Of a DNA stretch of 32,124 nt, positions 1-6,698 are shown one piece after another. Source of the stretch: Gammaproteobacteria bacterium. GTDB taxonomy: Bacteria > Pseudomonadota > Gammaproteobacteria > JAKEHO01. The stretch covers positions 1 through 32,124 of the forward strand of contig JAPUIX010000048.1 in NCBI GenBank assembly GCA_027296625.1, written 5' to 3'. A program made the position numbers and the translations under genes. Each line of letters opens with the position of its first letter. The stretch's first letter is position 1. The notes under the pieces are model-generated. The model was not told the DNA's origin. It worked only from the letters and a program-made list of their open reading frames with translations, and did no database searches.

Positions 1-132
1 CCGGACTACGGTAAAAGCATACAGCTACCCACCGGTCAAACCGTGGCGGTCGAGTTTCTTCCCGCTAAGCCGGGTGAATACGAATTCGCCTGTCAGATGG
101 GCATGCTGCGCGGTAAATTGATCGTCGAATAG
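1..132 (+). CDS. Cupredoxin-domain protein, C-terminal part (5' end outside window)
   Basis: An open frame runs from the first base to a TAG at 130-132 and gives the last 43 residues of a protein. It ends in the motif FACQMGMLRGKLIVE. A Cys followed by Met residues near the C-terminus, after a GEYEF strand, is the copper-ligand end of EfeO/plastocyanin-like cupredoxin domains. Such domains occur alone or fused to metal P-type ATPases in metal-resistance regions, which fits the mer genes that follow. The upstream ligand His and any signal peptide lie outside the window, so neither full length nor cellular location can be judged. The domain call is fairly safe; the metal is inferred. Confidence 0.7.
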   Translation, partial: PDYGKSIQLPTGQTVAVEFLPAKPGEYEFACQMGMLRGKLIVE

Positions 133-133
133 G

Positions 134-364
134 GCCGGGCAGATCGGGGCGATCGATAATCGTAAACTAGCTCGGACTGCCAAGCTCGCCGGTGCACCAA
201 GGGCTAAGGTCGCGGGACTTCATCTGGCCGTACGTTTGGGTGACTCAGTTGCTTTAGGCCAACCGCTGTTTATGGTGCATGCGGAGACTCGAGGGGAACT
301 CAGTTACGCGCTCGATTACGTGAACCGGCACCGCGATGTCATAAGCATAACGGATGCTCAATGA
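134..364 (+). pseudogene. Thymidine phosphorylase-type gene, C-terminal remnant
   Basis: Frame 2 encodes about 76 residues ending at TGA 362-364. It contains IDNRKLARTAKLAGAP, then GLHLAVRLGDSVALGQPLF, then HAETRGELSYALDYV. This is the C-terminal signature of the thymidine/AMP phosphorylase family, in which the hammerhead domain ends in HAE-PGEL-YAL. No start codon is available and an in-frame TGA lies at 119-121, inside the cupredoxin gene. The first 400 or so residues of the usual ~500-residue enzyme are therefore missing. What remains is clean, without internal stops, which suggests a fairly recent truncation. The stop overlaps the ATG of the next fossil (ATGA), as in a translationally coupled operon. 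Confidence 0.72.
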
Positions 365-408
365 ACCGTCTGGTGTTATCCCTTCCTGGAAACGAACCGT
401 TGGCCGCC
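361..408 (+). pseudogene. Ribose-phosphate pyrophosphokinase-like gene, first ~16 codons only
   Basis: The ATG at 361 overlaps the stop of the phosphorylase remnant by 4 nt. It begins MNRLVLSLPGNEPLAA, which resembles the N-terminus of short bacterial ribose-phosphate diphosphokinases (a LPGNE-LA start). From about residue 17 the frame stays open to 633 but no longer resembles that family. It then runs antisense through the glutaredoxin-like remnant, so the rest is read here as chance coding. The kinase gene was apparently cut off just after its start. Homology over 16 residues is weak on its own; the coupled position after the phosphorylase supports it. Confidence 0.5.
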
Positions 409-544
409 GGAAGGCGGTCGGTAAGGAATCGCGTTGCGCCAAATGGGGTTCTGCTTTCGAAGGAAAAGGCTAAACGGCTTCGGATGACGTTGATAGCCGG
501 GCAATCGCCATATGTGGCGCTGGGCTCGCCCCACAATAAAAAGT

Positions 545-646
545 TCACTCGATCGGTTGCCCCACTCCTGCTGCGCGAAGCATCGGCTCGTCAAGACCCC
601 GTCCCTCACAGCATGAAGCAAGCTCGCCATTGATTACGACTGCCGA
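545..646 (-). pseudogene. Second copy of the thioredoxin-fold (Grx-like) mer gene, C-terminal remnant
   Basis: Read on the minus strand, 646 to 545 encodes 33 residues ending in a stop. They include AVVINGELASCCEGRGLDEP and then LRAAGVGQPIE. This matches the end of the intact gene at 2829-3101, which has AVAIDGKLASCCESRG and LRAAGLGQPLR at the same spacing. Nucleotide identity is roughly three quarters by eye. An in-frame TAA at 647-649 and the loss of the upstream CPVC part show that only the 3' end survives. The vicinal CC is kept. It lies downstream of the MerA-like gene in the same orientation as the intact copy. Confidence 0.78.
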
Positions 647-709
647 TTAAACGATCAATCACAACATACACCCCCACCTCCATGTTCCGTTCTTCCAGAA
701 TCTAACCCT

Positions 710-2065
710 TCAGAGCATATATCCCAAGTCCGACGCGTGCGTTGGATAGGCAAATACGGCGTCTTTCAGATCCCCTGTGGTCAGTCCGCGGCGCATGGCA
801 AGCCCAAAAAAGTTGATCAGTTCATCGGCGGACGGCCCTAGCAGGTGCGCGCCAAGGATTCGTTCGGTTCCTTCTTCGACGAGTACCTTGGACGCCGAGT
901 GCTGCTCACCCACACGCCGCGATGAGTACCAGCTTGACGTATCCTGATAGTTCACGCGATACTTAAGCCCCTTCTTCTGCGCTTCTTTCTCTTTGAGTCC
1001 CACTGCAGCAATGGGCGGGAGGGTAAAGGCGACTGTCGGTATACCGGCATAATTCGGGCGCACTTTGTTTCTATTCAATAGATTCGTCGCCACAACCCGA
1101 CCTTCAAGCCCTGAGACCGGTGTGAGGGGTGGTCCTTCCGTCTCGGCTGCATCGCCCGCGGCATAAACCGCCGGGTTCGAGACGCTCTGCAGATACTCGT
1201 TGACCACGACTCCCCGTCTCCCTTGCTCGACACCAGCCGTTGTCAGGTCAAGACCGTCGAGCTCGGCAACGCGGCCCGCGCCGTGAACCACTAGGTTGGC
1301 CTCAAAGGTCTGCGGACCTTCCGGCGATGACGCTGTCACTACAAAGCCATCGGCGCTCTGCTCAATACGGTCAACCTGAGAGTTCAACCTCAGATCGATG
1401 CCGCTGTGGCGAGCTGCCTCTGCCACCTTGTCAGCTAAGTCGGGATCGAAATTCTCAAGGGGGCGCGGACCTCGATGGAGGACAGTGACCTTGGCACCGG
1501 CACGTACGGACACGTTCGCGAACTCCATGGAGATGTAGCCGCCACCCACAAAAACGAGGCGTTCCGGTAACTCGTCAAGTTCGAGGAACGCCTCGCTCAT
1601 GATCACGTGCTCCTCCCCTGGGATCCCAAGCTTGGCTGGAATGGCACCGGAGGCGATCACAATGTGTTTGGCGTCTAGGTCATCATCACCAACGCGAAGC
1701 GTAGTGGGGCTAACAAACTTTGCCTGTCCGTGGAATGCGTCGATCCCAGCATTAGCAAATCCATTTTCAAGCCTTTCTGGCACGGGGTCGGTAAACGTGC
1801 GCTTGAAGGCCATGAGCTCGTGCCAGTCAATCCCCGCATCGTCAGCAGGAACCCCTCGCCCGCTCAAGCGATGCCCCCAGTAGATCGCCTCGGCCGCAGC
1901 GATGAGCACTTTCTTGGGATCACAACCGCGCAACACGCATGTACCACCAAAGGGACGGTAATCGACCACCGCTACAGTCCGTCCTGCGCTACGACAGGGC
2001 CATACCACCGCGGAGGCCGCAGTTCCGGTTCCGATAGCAATCAGATCATAGGATTTCGATGCCAT
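710..2065 (-). CDS. MerA-like FAD/NAD(P)-dependent disulfide oxidoreductase
   Basis: This 451-residue flavoprotein belongs to the pyridine nucleotide-disulfide oxidoreductase class I family. It has an N-terminal FAD fold (GTGTAAS, ~12-18) and the redox-active pair GGTCVLRGC (C43, C48). A second nucleotide fold (GGGYIS) is followed by basic HRGPR, suggesting NADPH. The FAD motif YAAGDAA and a C-terminal dimer domain complete it. Three features separate it from textbook relatives: no N-terminal HMA (NmerA) domain, no C-terminal Cys pair as in MerA, and YPTHASDL where glutathione reductase has the HPT-E catalytic base. Mercuric reduction is inferred from the merR operon. A glutathione-reductase-like electron source for the neighbouring thiol proteins is an alternative. 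GAGGAGG precedes the ATG by about 5 nt. Confidence 0.8.
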   Translation of the reverse strand: MASKSYDLIAIGTGTAASAVVWPCRSAGRTVAVVDYRPFGGTCVLRGCDPKKVLIAAAEAIYWGHRLSGRGVPADDAGIDWHELMAFKRTFTDPVPERLENGFANAGIDAFHGQAKFVSPTTLRVGDDDLDAKHIVIASGAIPAKLGIPGEEHVIMSEAFLELDELPERLVFVGGGYISMEFANVSVRAGAKVTVLHRGPRPLENFDPDLADKVAEAARHSGIDLRLNSQVDRIEQSADGFVVTASSPEGPQTFEANLVVHGAGRVAELDGLDLTTAGVEQGRRGVVVNEYLQSVSNPAVYAAGDAAETEGPPLTPVSGLEGRVVATNLLNRNKVRPNYAGIPTVAFTLPPIAAVGLKEKEAQKKGLKYRVNYQDTSSWYSSRRVGEQHSASKVLVEEGTERILGAHLLGPSADELINFFGLAMRRGLTTGDLKDAVFAYPTHASDLGYML

Positions 2066-2228
2066 TCAAACCTCCTCTCCTCAACCGACGAGTTCAACAT
2101 TCGGAGATGCTCCGCACTAACTGCCACGAAGTGGGTCAGCCGTTCGCTTGATAACAAGTAATCGGCCGCATTCCTCTAATGTTTGATCCCGACGTATCTA
2201 CCCGGTGCCTCGATTCCGGCTGCGGGTT

Positions 2229-2609
2229 CTAGGCTGGCTTGATACTGCCTCCGTCGTGGCCACGCACACCCTCATGAGGCAACGCACCTTGTAGACGTTT
2301 AATGTAATAGTCCGGATCCTTCTGGAAAACTTCCATACAACTTGGACAATCGCAGAAGTGCACTTCCTGCCCGGCATGCTTCATCGTGGCGGCCCGCGCC
2401 AGTGGTTTCTCACCTAAACAGGTTGGGCATACGATCACATCACTTGTTCGCTGAAGGTATTTCTCGGGATCGGTCGCAAACAGATCAACGCATTTCTGGC
2501 AACAGAAACGGCGTTCTTCACCTTTATAGTTATACTGAGCCGCCTTATCTTCGCTGATGCCTAATCTGACCAAGGAACAACCACAGGCAGGGCAAATAAG
2601 CATTTTCAT
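2229..2609 (-). CDS. Tandem YHS/TRASH-like cysteine-rich metal-binding protein
   Basis: This 126-residue soluble protein is made of two repeats about 55 residues apart. Repeat 1 has CPACGC (6-11), then GEERRFCCQKC (30-40) and FATDPEKYL. Repeat 2 has CPTC (61-64), then GQEVHFCDCPSC (80-91) and FQKDPDYYI. The Y-Y-G-(x)-FCC-x2-C-x3-F-x2-DP-x-KY pattern is that of YHS/TRASH-like metal-binding domains. Eleven cysteines in 126 residues point to binding of soft metals. No signal peptide is visible, so it is probably cytoplasmic. AGGAG lies 7 nt before the ATG. It sits between the small thioredoxin-fold gene and the MerA-like gene on the same strand, so a role as a Hg(II) buffer or carrier is plausible but inferred. 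Confidence 0.75.
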   Translation of the reverse strand: MKMLICPACGCSLVRLGISEDKAAQYNYKGEERRFCCQKCVDLFATDPEKYLQRTSDVIVCPTCLGEKPLARAATMKHAGQEVHFCDCPSCMEVFQKDPDYYIKRLQGALPHEGVRGHDGGSIKPA

Positions 2610-2828
2610 TTTTTATCTCCTAAATCGCGGCGTTCAGGATTCTTGATTCTACGACAGAAAACCTCATGGCTAATTACTCAATTGGTCATATGAGCGCACT
2701 GTGAATAGGAAAAACCGCATGCTAGGCTGACCTTAGCAGAACCTAGGGAAGTCGTGATCGAAAGTGCTCTTTTACGCGTGCGGTCCATCATGCTGGGCGG
2801 AGCCCCCGTAAGCCCCAAAAAAAGGAAC

Positions 2829-3101
2829 TTATCGGAGAGGCTGCCCCAAACCTGCCGCGCGAAGGGTCGCCTCGTCAGGACCCCGGCTCTCACAGCATGA
2901 CGCGAGCTTGCCATCGATTGCGACAGCCGGCACAGAGCGGACACCCAATTCTTTAGCACGTTTTGCAACTGTGGGTTCGTTCATATTCAACACCGACACC
3001 TCACAGGATGGACAGGCAATAGAATTCACGAGCGCCACAGTCTCATCGCAAACTGGGCAACCGGCACTGAACACCTCAATCTTGCGCTTTGTCTGCATCA
3101 T
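2829..3101 (-). CDS. Small thioredoxin/glutaredoxin-fold protein of the mer cluster
   Basis: This 90-residue protein has a thioredoxin-like layout. A first beta strand leads into GCPVC (C15, C18), and the cis-proline loop is GVRSVPAVAIDG (P58). Beyond the normal active site it has a second CPSC (C30, C33) and a vicinal CC (C69, C70), six cysteines in all. Small proteins of this type are found in mer and arsenic clusters. Its likely role is thiol exchange or Hg(II) hand-over in the cytoplasm. GAGG lies about 6 nt before the ATG pair. The gene follows the thioredoxin-MerC fusion after 43 nt. A broken second copy of its 3' end lies at 545-646. The biochemical role is inferred from motifs and position. 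Confidence 0.75.
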   Translation of the reverse strand: MMQTKRKIEVFSAGCPVCDETVALVNSIACPSCEVSVLNMNEPTVAKRAKELGVRSVPAVAIDGKLASCCESRGPDEATLRAAGLGQPLR

Positions 3102-3144
3102 AATGTACCTCGCATCAATCTTGTTTCAAACGTTGAACAAACAG

Positions 3145-3876
3145 CTAGGTGTTGTCGCAGGAAGGACAAGCGCTTTGTTGCGCGGTTCGTCCCTTCCACA
3201 AATCCCAGACACACGCAATGAGCAATAATGTAATTCCCCCGTATATGGCCGGTGAAAAGCCATAGACAAACTTACCCACGATGATACCAATTGACGCAAG
3301 TACGCCCAGGATAATGGGGCCGCTCTGATTACTTGCCCGCGCTCGAAAGCCCATGACCGACAGGACGATTACTAGAAAGAGCAGCGTAAGTGGTAATAGA
3401 TATGGCGTGTAGTCGACGAACTCTAGACCCAGGACACCGAGTAATGCCGTGTAGGCTGGCCAACAAAGTGGACACACGACCTTGGGCAGTAACGCTACTC
3501 CAATCACAGGGATAGCGGCCCAAAAGCCCGTATTTTTCACCTTGCCTGTTCTAACACCGATTGCGTGTTGTGACACTGCAATCAATGCATCCCTGATCGT
3601 CCCGGCGTTTGGAAAGCCCTGTGCCCACCCCCCTGGGCCATCGTAGATCCGGCAGCAATTGGCCGCCGCGGGCATGGCGTCTGCTACATCTTTACCATCC
3701 ACAAGAATGGTGGGGGATCCATAACCACGCGCATAGGCAGGGCTCTCTGCACTGTTTCTATCCCATTCCGTCCAATGAGGCTGTAGGCCGACTTCAGCAA
3801 AGGCATGGAGCAATTGGATTCTCGCGTCCTTGACGTTGGGGCAGTCTGCATCGTAGATCAGTTCAACGGTCCTCAT
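3145..3876 (-). CDS. Thioredoxin-fold / MerC-like membrane fusion, probable mercury transporter
   Basis: This 243-residue protein has two parts. Residues 1-105 look thioredoxin-like: LIYDADCPN (C12), then YGSPTILVDGKDV with a cis-Pro-like SPT, then NCCRIY (C74, C75). Residues 117-225 hold about four hydrophobic segments, the first with CPLCWPAY (C135, C138), as in MerC/MerT inner-membrane Hg(II) transporters. The tail ends in ACPSCDNT (C237, C240). The ATG at 3876 overlaps the merR stop (ATGA) and has AGAGAAAG upstream; a longer in-frame start at 3918 lies inside merR and is less likely. The cysteine pairs suggest a relay from membrane to cytoplasm, feeding the downstream thiol proteins. Transport of Hg(II) is inferred from merR control and MerC resemblance. 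Confidence 0.75.
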   Translation of the reverse strand: MRTVELIYDADCPNVKDARIQLLHAFAEVGLQPHWTEWDRNSAESPAYARGYGSPTILVDGKDVADAMPAAANCCRIYDGPGGWAQGFPNAGTIRDALIAVSQHAIGVRTGKVKNTGFWAAIPVIGVALLPKVVCPLCWPAYTALLGVLGLEFVDYTPYLLPLTLLFLVIVLSVMGFRARASNQSGPIILGVLASIGIIVGKFVYGFSPAIYGGITLLLIACVWDLWKGRTAQQSACPSCDNT

Positions 3877-4286
3877 TCTTTCTCTACCCCGACATCGAGC
3901 GCTTCCAGGATCGGGCATTCACTAGTGGGCCCCTCACCCGCGCACTCGTCAATGAGCTTTATCAGGACCTCCGACATCCGGCGAAGGCCTTCGATCTTCT
4001 CCTCTATATCGGAAAGCTTCGACTCCGCTCGGCTTTGTATATCCCGACAAGTCGTTGTCGGGTCACGCCTGATATCAAATAATTCTCCGATCTCCCTAAG
4101 GGAAAACCCAAGCGTCTTGGCGCGCTGAATGAAACGTAGACGGGCAACCGCGTCTTCTGAATACCGGCGGTAGCCATTATCCTTCCTAGGTGGCTGCTGG
4201 ATTAGCCCTTTGCGCTCATAGAATCGGACGGTTTCCACACCAATGCCCACACGGTCCGCAACTTGCCCAATCGTCAATGCTTTCAT
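3873..4286 (-). CDS. merR: Hg(II)-responsive MerR-family transcriptional regulator
   Basis: The N-terminal winged helix is typical of MerR: LTIGQVADRVGIGVETVRFY, then NGYRRYSEDAV. A long dimerisation helix and a C-terminal metal loop follow. Three cysteines (C80, C115, C124 from this start) are spaced 35 and 9 residues apart, exactly as Cys82, Cys117 and Cys126 of Tn501 MerR, which bind one Hg(II) across the dimer. The ATG at 4286 is chosen because GGAG lies 8 nt upstream; an in-frame GTG at 4295 is possible. It is the first gene of the minus-strand mer cluster, so the operator at 4314-4345 drives both regulator and structural genes. Confidence 0.92.
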   Translation of the reverse strand: MKALTIGQVADRVGIGVETVRFYERKGLIQQPPRKDNGYRRYSEDAVARLRFIQRAKTLGFSLREIGELFDIRRDPTTTCRDIQSRAESKLSDIEEKIEGLRRMSEVLIKLIDECAGEGPTSECPILEALDVGVEKE

Positions 4287-4313
4287 CACTGTCACTCCAC
4301 AATACTGATATTA

Positions 4314-4345
4314 AGGATAGACCCTGTACCTAAGTACGGAGTCAA
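4314..4345 (-). promoter_or_regulatory. mer operator-promoter (MerR binding site)
   Basis: On the minus strand a -35 box TTGACT (4345-4340) is followed by a 19-nt spacer and CTATCC/TATCCT (4320-4314). The spacer holds the dyad CCGTACTTAGGTACAGG, close to the Tn501 element TCCGTACATGAGTACGGA. The over-long spacer is the hallmark of MerR-activated promoters, which MerR untwists when it binds Hg(II). Transcription would start about 20 nt before the merR ATG. Confidence 0.85.
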
Positions 4346-4466
4346 GGCTTGAATACAGGGCGATAGTGAAGGGCCCAGATAGGGCGATATCAAAGGACTT
4401 GGACCTTTTGAGGCTAGCGTCGATTTAGGTAAATGCGCAATCGTCCAAGCCCGCCGACCGGGCGGA

Positions 4467-4796
4467 TCACGCAACAGCATGTGGCCCAAACAAAATGACG
4501 GCGGCTCCGACCAGACAGATTGCTGCACCTAACGCATCCCAGCGATCGGGCCGGACGCTCTCGACCACCCAAAGCCACAGCAACGAGGCGACGATATAAA
4601 CGCCCCCATAGGCGGCAAAAACGCGTCCTGCAAAGCGAGCATCCACCTTCGTTAAGAGATAGGCAAATACGATAAGTGAGATCGTTCCGGCGACTACCCA
4701 CCAGGGGCTGCGGCCGAGACGGACCCAAGCCCAGAAGGCAAAACAGCCGGCAATCTCAGCAAAGCCTGCGGCTAAGTAAAGAACGAGGGAACGCAT
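4467..4796 (-). CDS. ynfA: YnfA-family (UPF0060) small membrane protein
   Basis: This is a 109-residue inner-membrane protein with four hydrophobic segments, close to the 108 residues of E. coli YnfA. Family marks include [15 protein letters not shown] near the N-terminus, [15 protein letters not shown] in the third segment and a short polar loop with RPDRWD before the last segment. YnfA proteins resemble small multidrug resistance transporters in size and topology, and efflux has been proposed for them. It lies just upstream of the mer operator on the same strand. The mer promoter starts inside the gap, so it is probably transcribed separately. No start ambiguity was seen. Confidence 0.9.
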   Translation of the reverse strand: MRSLVLYLAAGFAEIAGCFAFWAWVRLGRSPWWVVAGTISLIVFAYLLTKVDARFAGRVFAAYGGVYIVASLLWLWVVESVRPDRWDALGAAICLVGAAVILFGPHAVA

Positions 4797-4881
4797 AACG
4801 ATTCGGATACATGATGAACGATGGTTAGTTAAGCGTCAGCGCAAGACTTGGCAATTTTCCAATTGAATCCCCGAATTTCCA

Positions 4882-6141
4882 TTACTCCGATTGCGCCTTA
4901 CGCCATTCAGCAAGCATATCGGGCGTGACGTCGGGGGCCGCCGTATTGCCCCAGCTGGTACGTACGTAGTTCAAAACGTCGGCAATCTGCTGATCCGAAA
5001 GTCTCGATGCAAAGCTTGGCATGGGAATATATTTCCCCTGTTTAGGTATGCCCTTGAGCACAACCTGTATGACATTATCCGGAGAAGAGGCATTGACGAC
5101 CGGGTTACCCTTGAGTGGAGGGAAAACATCGGGGATGCCTGCGCCTTTGGCTTGATGACAGGCAGCACAGTTATCGAGATAAATCAGCGCGGCCTCTTTC
5201 CGCCATGCGGCTGATGTGATCGCGACCTCCATCGGAACGGTTTCATCGACCGTATCAACGGGTTTAATCGACTTCAAGTACACCCCCATCGCGCGGATGT
5301 CGGTATCAGTCAAATGGGATAGGCTGTCATGGACAACCTCTGCCATTGGCCCGAGCGCGGTGGTTTTCTTCGCGTTCGTGCCCGTTCTCAAGAATTCAGC
5401 CAGCTCGTCTACCGACCAATCACCAATGCCAGATCGCAGATCGGAAGTGATATTGAGTGCAAACCAGTGATCTACCTCAGCCCCTGTGAATTGCTTTTCC
5501 TCTTCAATCGCACCCATGATATTGCGCGGGGAATGACAGGCAGAACAATGCCCCGGACCCTCGACCAGATAGGCCCCACGATTCCACTCGGCAGATTTTG
5601 TCTGGTCTTTAACGTAGGTTCCCGCATCGAAGAAAAGCTCCCGCCAGCCAATCATCGTCAAGCGCACGTTGAACGGGAAACGCAAGTCGTTCCTTTTTGG
5701 CGGCCTGTTGATCGGCTTCAACGATTTAAGGTAACCGTAAATGGCATCCACGTCTTCGCGGGTCATCTTCGTGTAAAAAGAAAAGGGCATGACCGGATAC
5801 AGGTACTTGTGGTGCCTCCCCACGCCGTCATGTAAGGCCTGATAGAACTCTTCTTGCGTCCAGAGTCCAATGCCGGTCTCGTCATCCGGCGTAATGTTGG
5901 GTGAGTAAATCGGGCCGAACGGGGTGTCCATGCGAAGGCCCCCCGTATAGGGCTCGCCCCCTGGTTCCGTATGACAGGCAATGCAGTCTGCCGCGCGTGC
6001 CATATAGGCACCGTGTTTAATCTGCGCGTCTGTTGCCAGCTTTGTCGCTTCCGGTTCAGTCTCGCTGCATCCTGCAAAAACTACAGCGCCCGTAAAAAGA
6101 GGGATCAAAACAATCAGCTTAATGCACTTTTGAACTGACAT
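4882..6141 (-). CDS. Three-heme cytochrome c lipoprotein (alcohol/gluconate dehydrogenase cytochrome subunit type)
   Basis: This 419-residue exported protein starts with a basic, hydrophobic leader and the lipobox VFAGC (C25), so it is likely anchored in a membrane facing the periplasm. It has three CxxCH heme sites: CIACH (53-57), CSACH (199-203) and CAACH (325-329). Each sits in a repeated cytochrome c domain with distal Met candidates such as MPSF after the third. Length and architecture match the electron-transfer subunit of membrane-bound alcohol, aldehyde or gluconate dehydrogenases, which pass electrons to ubiquinone or an oxidase. No dehydrogenase gene adjoins it. The PQQ-type enzyme at 11250 and the Zn-dehydrogenase at 12401 are not close enough to call partners. 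No strong Shine-Dalgarno site is visible. Confidence 0.85.
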   Translation of the reverse strand: MSVQKCIKLIVLIPLFTGAVVFAGCSETEPEATKLATDAQIKHGAYMARAADCIACHTEPGGEPYTGGLRMDTPFGPIYSPNITPDDETGIGLWTQEEFYQALHDGVGRHHKYLYPVMPFSFYTKMTREDVDAIYGYLKSLKPINRPPKRNDLRFPFNVRLTMIGWRELFFDAGTYVKDQTKSAEWNRGAYLVEGPGHCSACHSPRNIMGAIEEEKQFTGAEVDHWFALNITSDLRSGIGDWSVDELAEFLRTGTNAKKTTALGPMAEVVHDSLSHLTDTDIRAMGVYLKSIKPVDTVDETVPMEVAITSAAWRKEAALIYLDNCAACHQAKGAGIPDVFPPLKGNPVVNASSPDNVIQVVLKGIPKQGKYIPMPSFASRLSDQQIADVLNYVRTSWGNTAAPDVTPDMLAEWRKAQSE

Positions 6142-6197
6142 CGTTTGTGGAGAGTATCTTAAAAGTTCGCAAGATATTATCGTTGATTTGAACTTAT

Positions 6198-6215
6198 CAT
6201 AGGATGCTTCCTATG
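6198..6215. promoter_or_regulatory. Perfect inverted repeat upstream of the cytochrome c gene
   Basis: CATAGGA-tgct-TCCTATG is a perfect 7-bp inverted repeat with a 4-nt centre, 57 nt upstream of the cytochrome c ATG. A possible minus-strand -10 (TAATAT) lies between it and the gene. This is the usual place for an operator, but the cognate regulator is unknown and no U-tract suggests a terminator. Confidence 0.4.
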
Positions 6216-6370
6216 GTGAGCGCAACGTATCGGGCTCGATCGCGAAGCCCACTGCACAGGTTGACCGCGCCCTGAATTAGTGCGATGTTTGTTCCACTGT
6301 CCTGAACCGGCACCACGATCGGTCGGGAAATTCTGCTTCCTTACGTCCCACGACCGGAATTAATTAGGAG

Positions 6371-6544
6371 ATGAGACCATGTCATTTCTTTATACGTCGG
6401 GATTCAAAAACCTTACTGCCAGCCAGTAAAGCGTTCAAGTGGTTGGAACCCAATGAATTACTTGAAGGGACAACCCATCCCCAGTTCGCGGAGGACTGGG
6501 CGATGGCCGACGCCAGCACCTTTGACCCCATTCGGGCTGCCTAA
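6371..6544 (+). CDS. Possible small or frameshifted gene, function unknown
   Basis: An ATG at 6371 opens a 57-residue frame ending at TAA 6542-6544. Its second half, AFKWLEPNELLEGTTHPQFA followed by EDWAMADASTFDPIRAA, looks protein-like. However, the only good Shine-Dalgarno site (AGGAG, 6366-6370) is placed 8 nt before a different ATG at 6379, which reads 16 codons (MSFLYTSGFKNLTASQ) and stops. Either the true start is 6371 with the site overlapping it, or a one-base shift near 6420 has split a short gene begun at 6379. No family was recognised. Confidence 0.3.
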   Translation: MRPCHFFIRRDSKTLLPASKAFKWLEPNELLEGTTHPQFAEDWAMADASTFDPIRAA

Positions 6545-6600
6545 GCTAGAACACATTCACACTGTTTAACTCGGGGCCTGCACATCGGATATAAACAAAC

Positions 6601-6616
6601 TGTGACATTGGTCACG
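6601..6616. promoter_or_regulatory. CRP/Vfr-type binding site before the GGDEF-EAL gene
   Basis: TGTGA-CATTGG-TCACG matches the CRP consensus TGTGA-N6-TCACA at 9 of 10 core positions. Its centre (about 6608.5) is roughly 43-46 bp before a start point expected from the AT-rich -10 at 6640-6648. That is near the class II CRP position of -41.5, so activation is the simpler reading. The regulator itself is not in the window. Confidence 0.55.
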
Positions 6617-6698
6617 AAACTTGCTGATTTACCAGCTGAATTATAGAAAAAAGAGGTTTATGCTGAATATCAAAGCATGGGGCGAGGAGCGAGCTCCA

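Larger units (their letters stand above)
6142..6698. other. Intergenic region before the GGDEF-EAL gene
   Basis: This gap separates the cytochrome c gene (leftwards) from the GGDEF-EAL gene (rightwards). It holds a palindrome at 6198-6215 near the cytochrome promoter side, a possible short or frameshifted gene at 6371-6544, and a CRP-type site at 6601-6616. An AT-rich ATTATA/TATAGA at 6640-6648 could be a -10 for the GGDEF-EAL gene. No RNA gene or insertion sequence was seen. Confidence 0.6.

Noticed and set aside
2678-2968. Minus-strand 96-codon ORF overlapping the small Trx-fold gene
   Set aside because: It overlaps that gene in another frame and has no start signal. Its similarity to the ORF at 376-630 follows from the duplicated DNA read in the wrong frame.
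4357-4389. AGGGCGATA direct repeats 24 bp apart between ynfA and the mer operator
   Set aside because: Only two copies of 9 nt, with no third unit and no known site; chance cannot be excluded.
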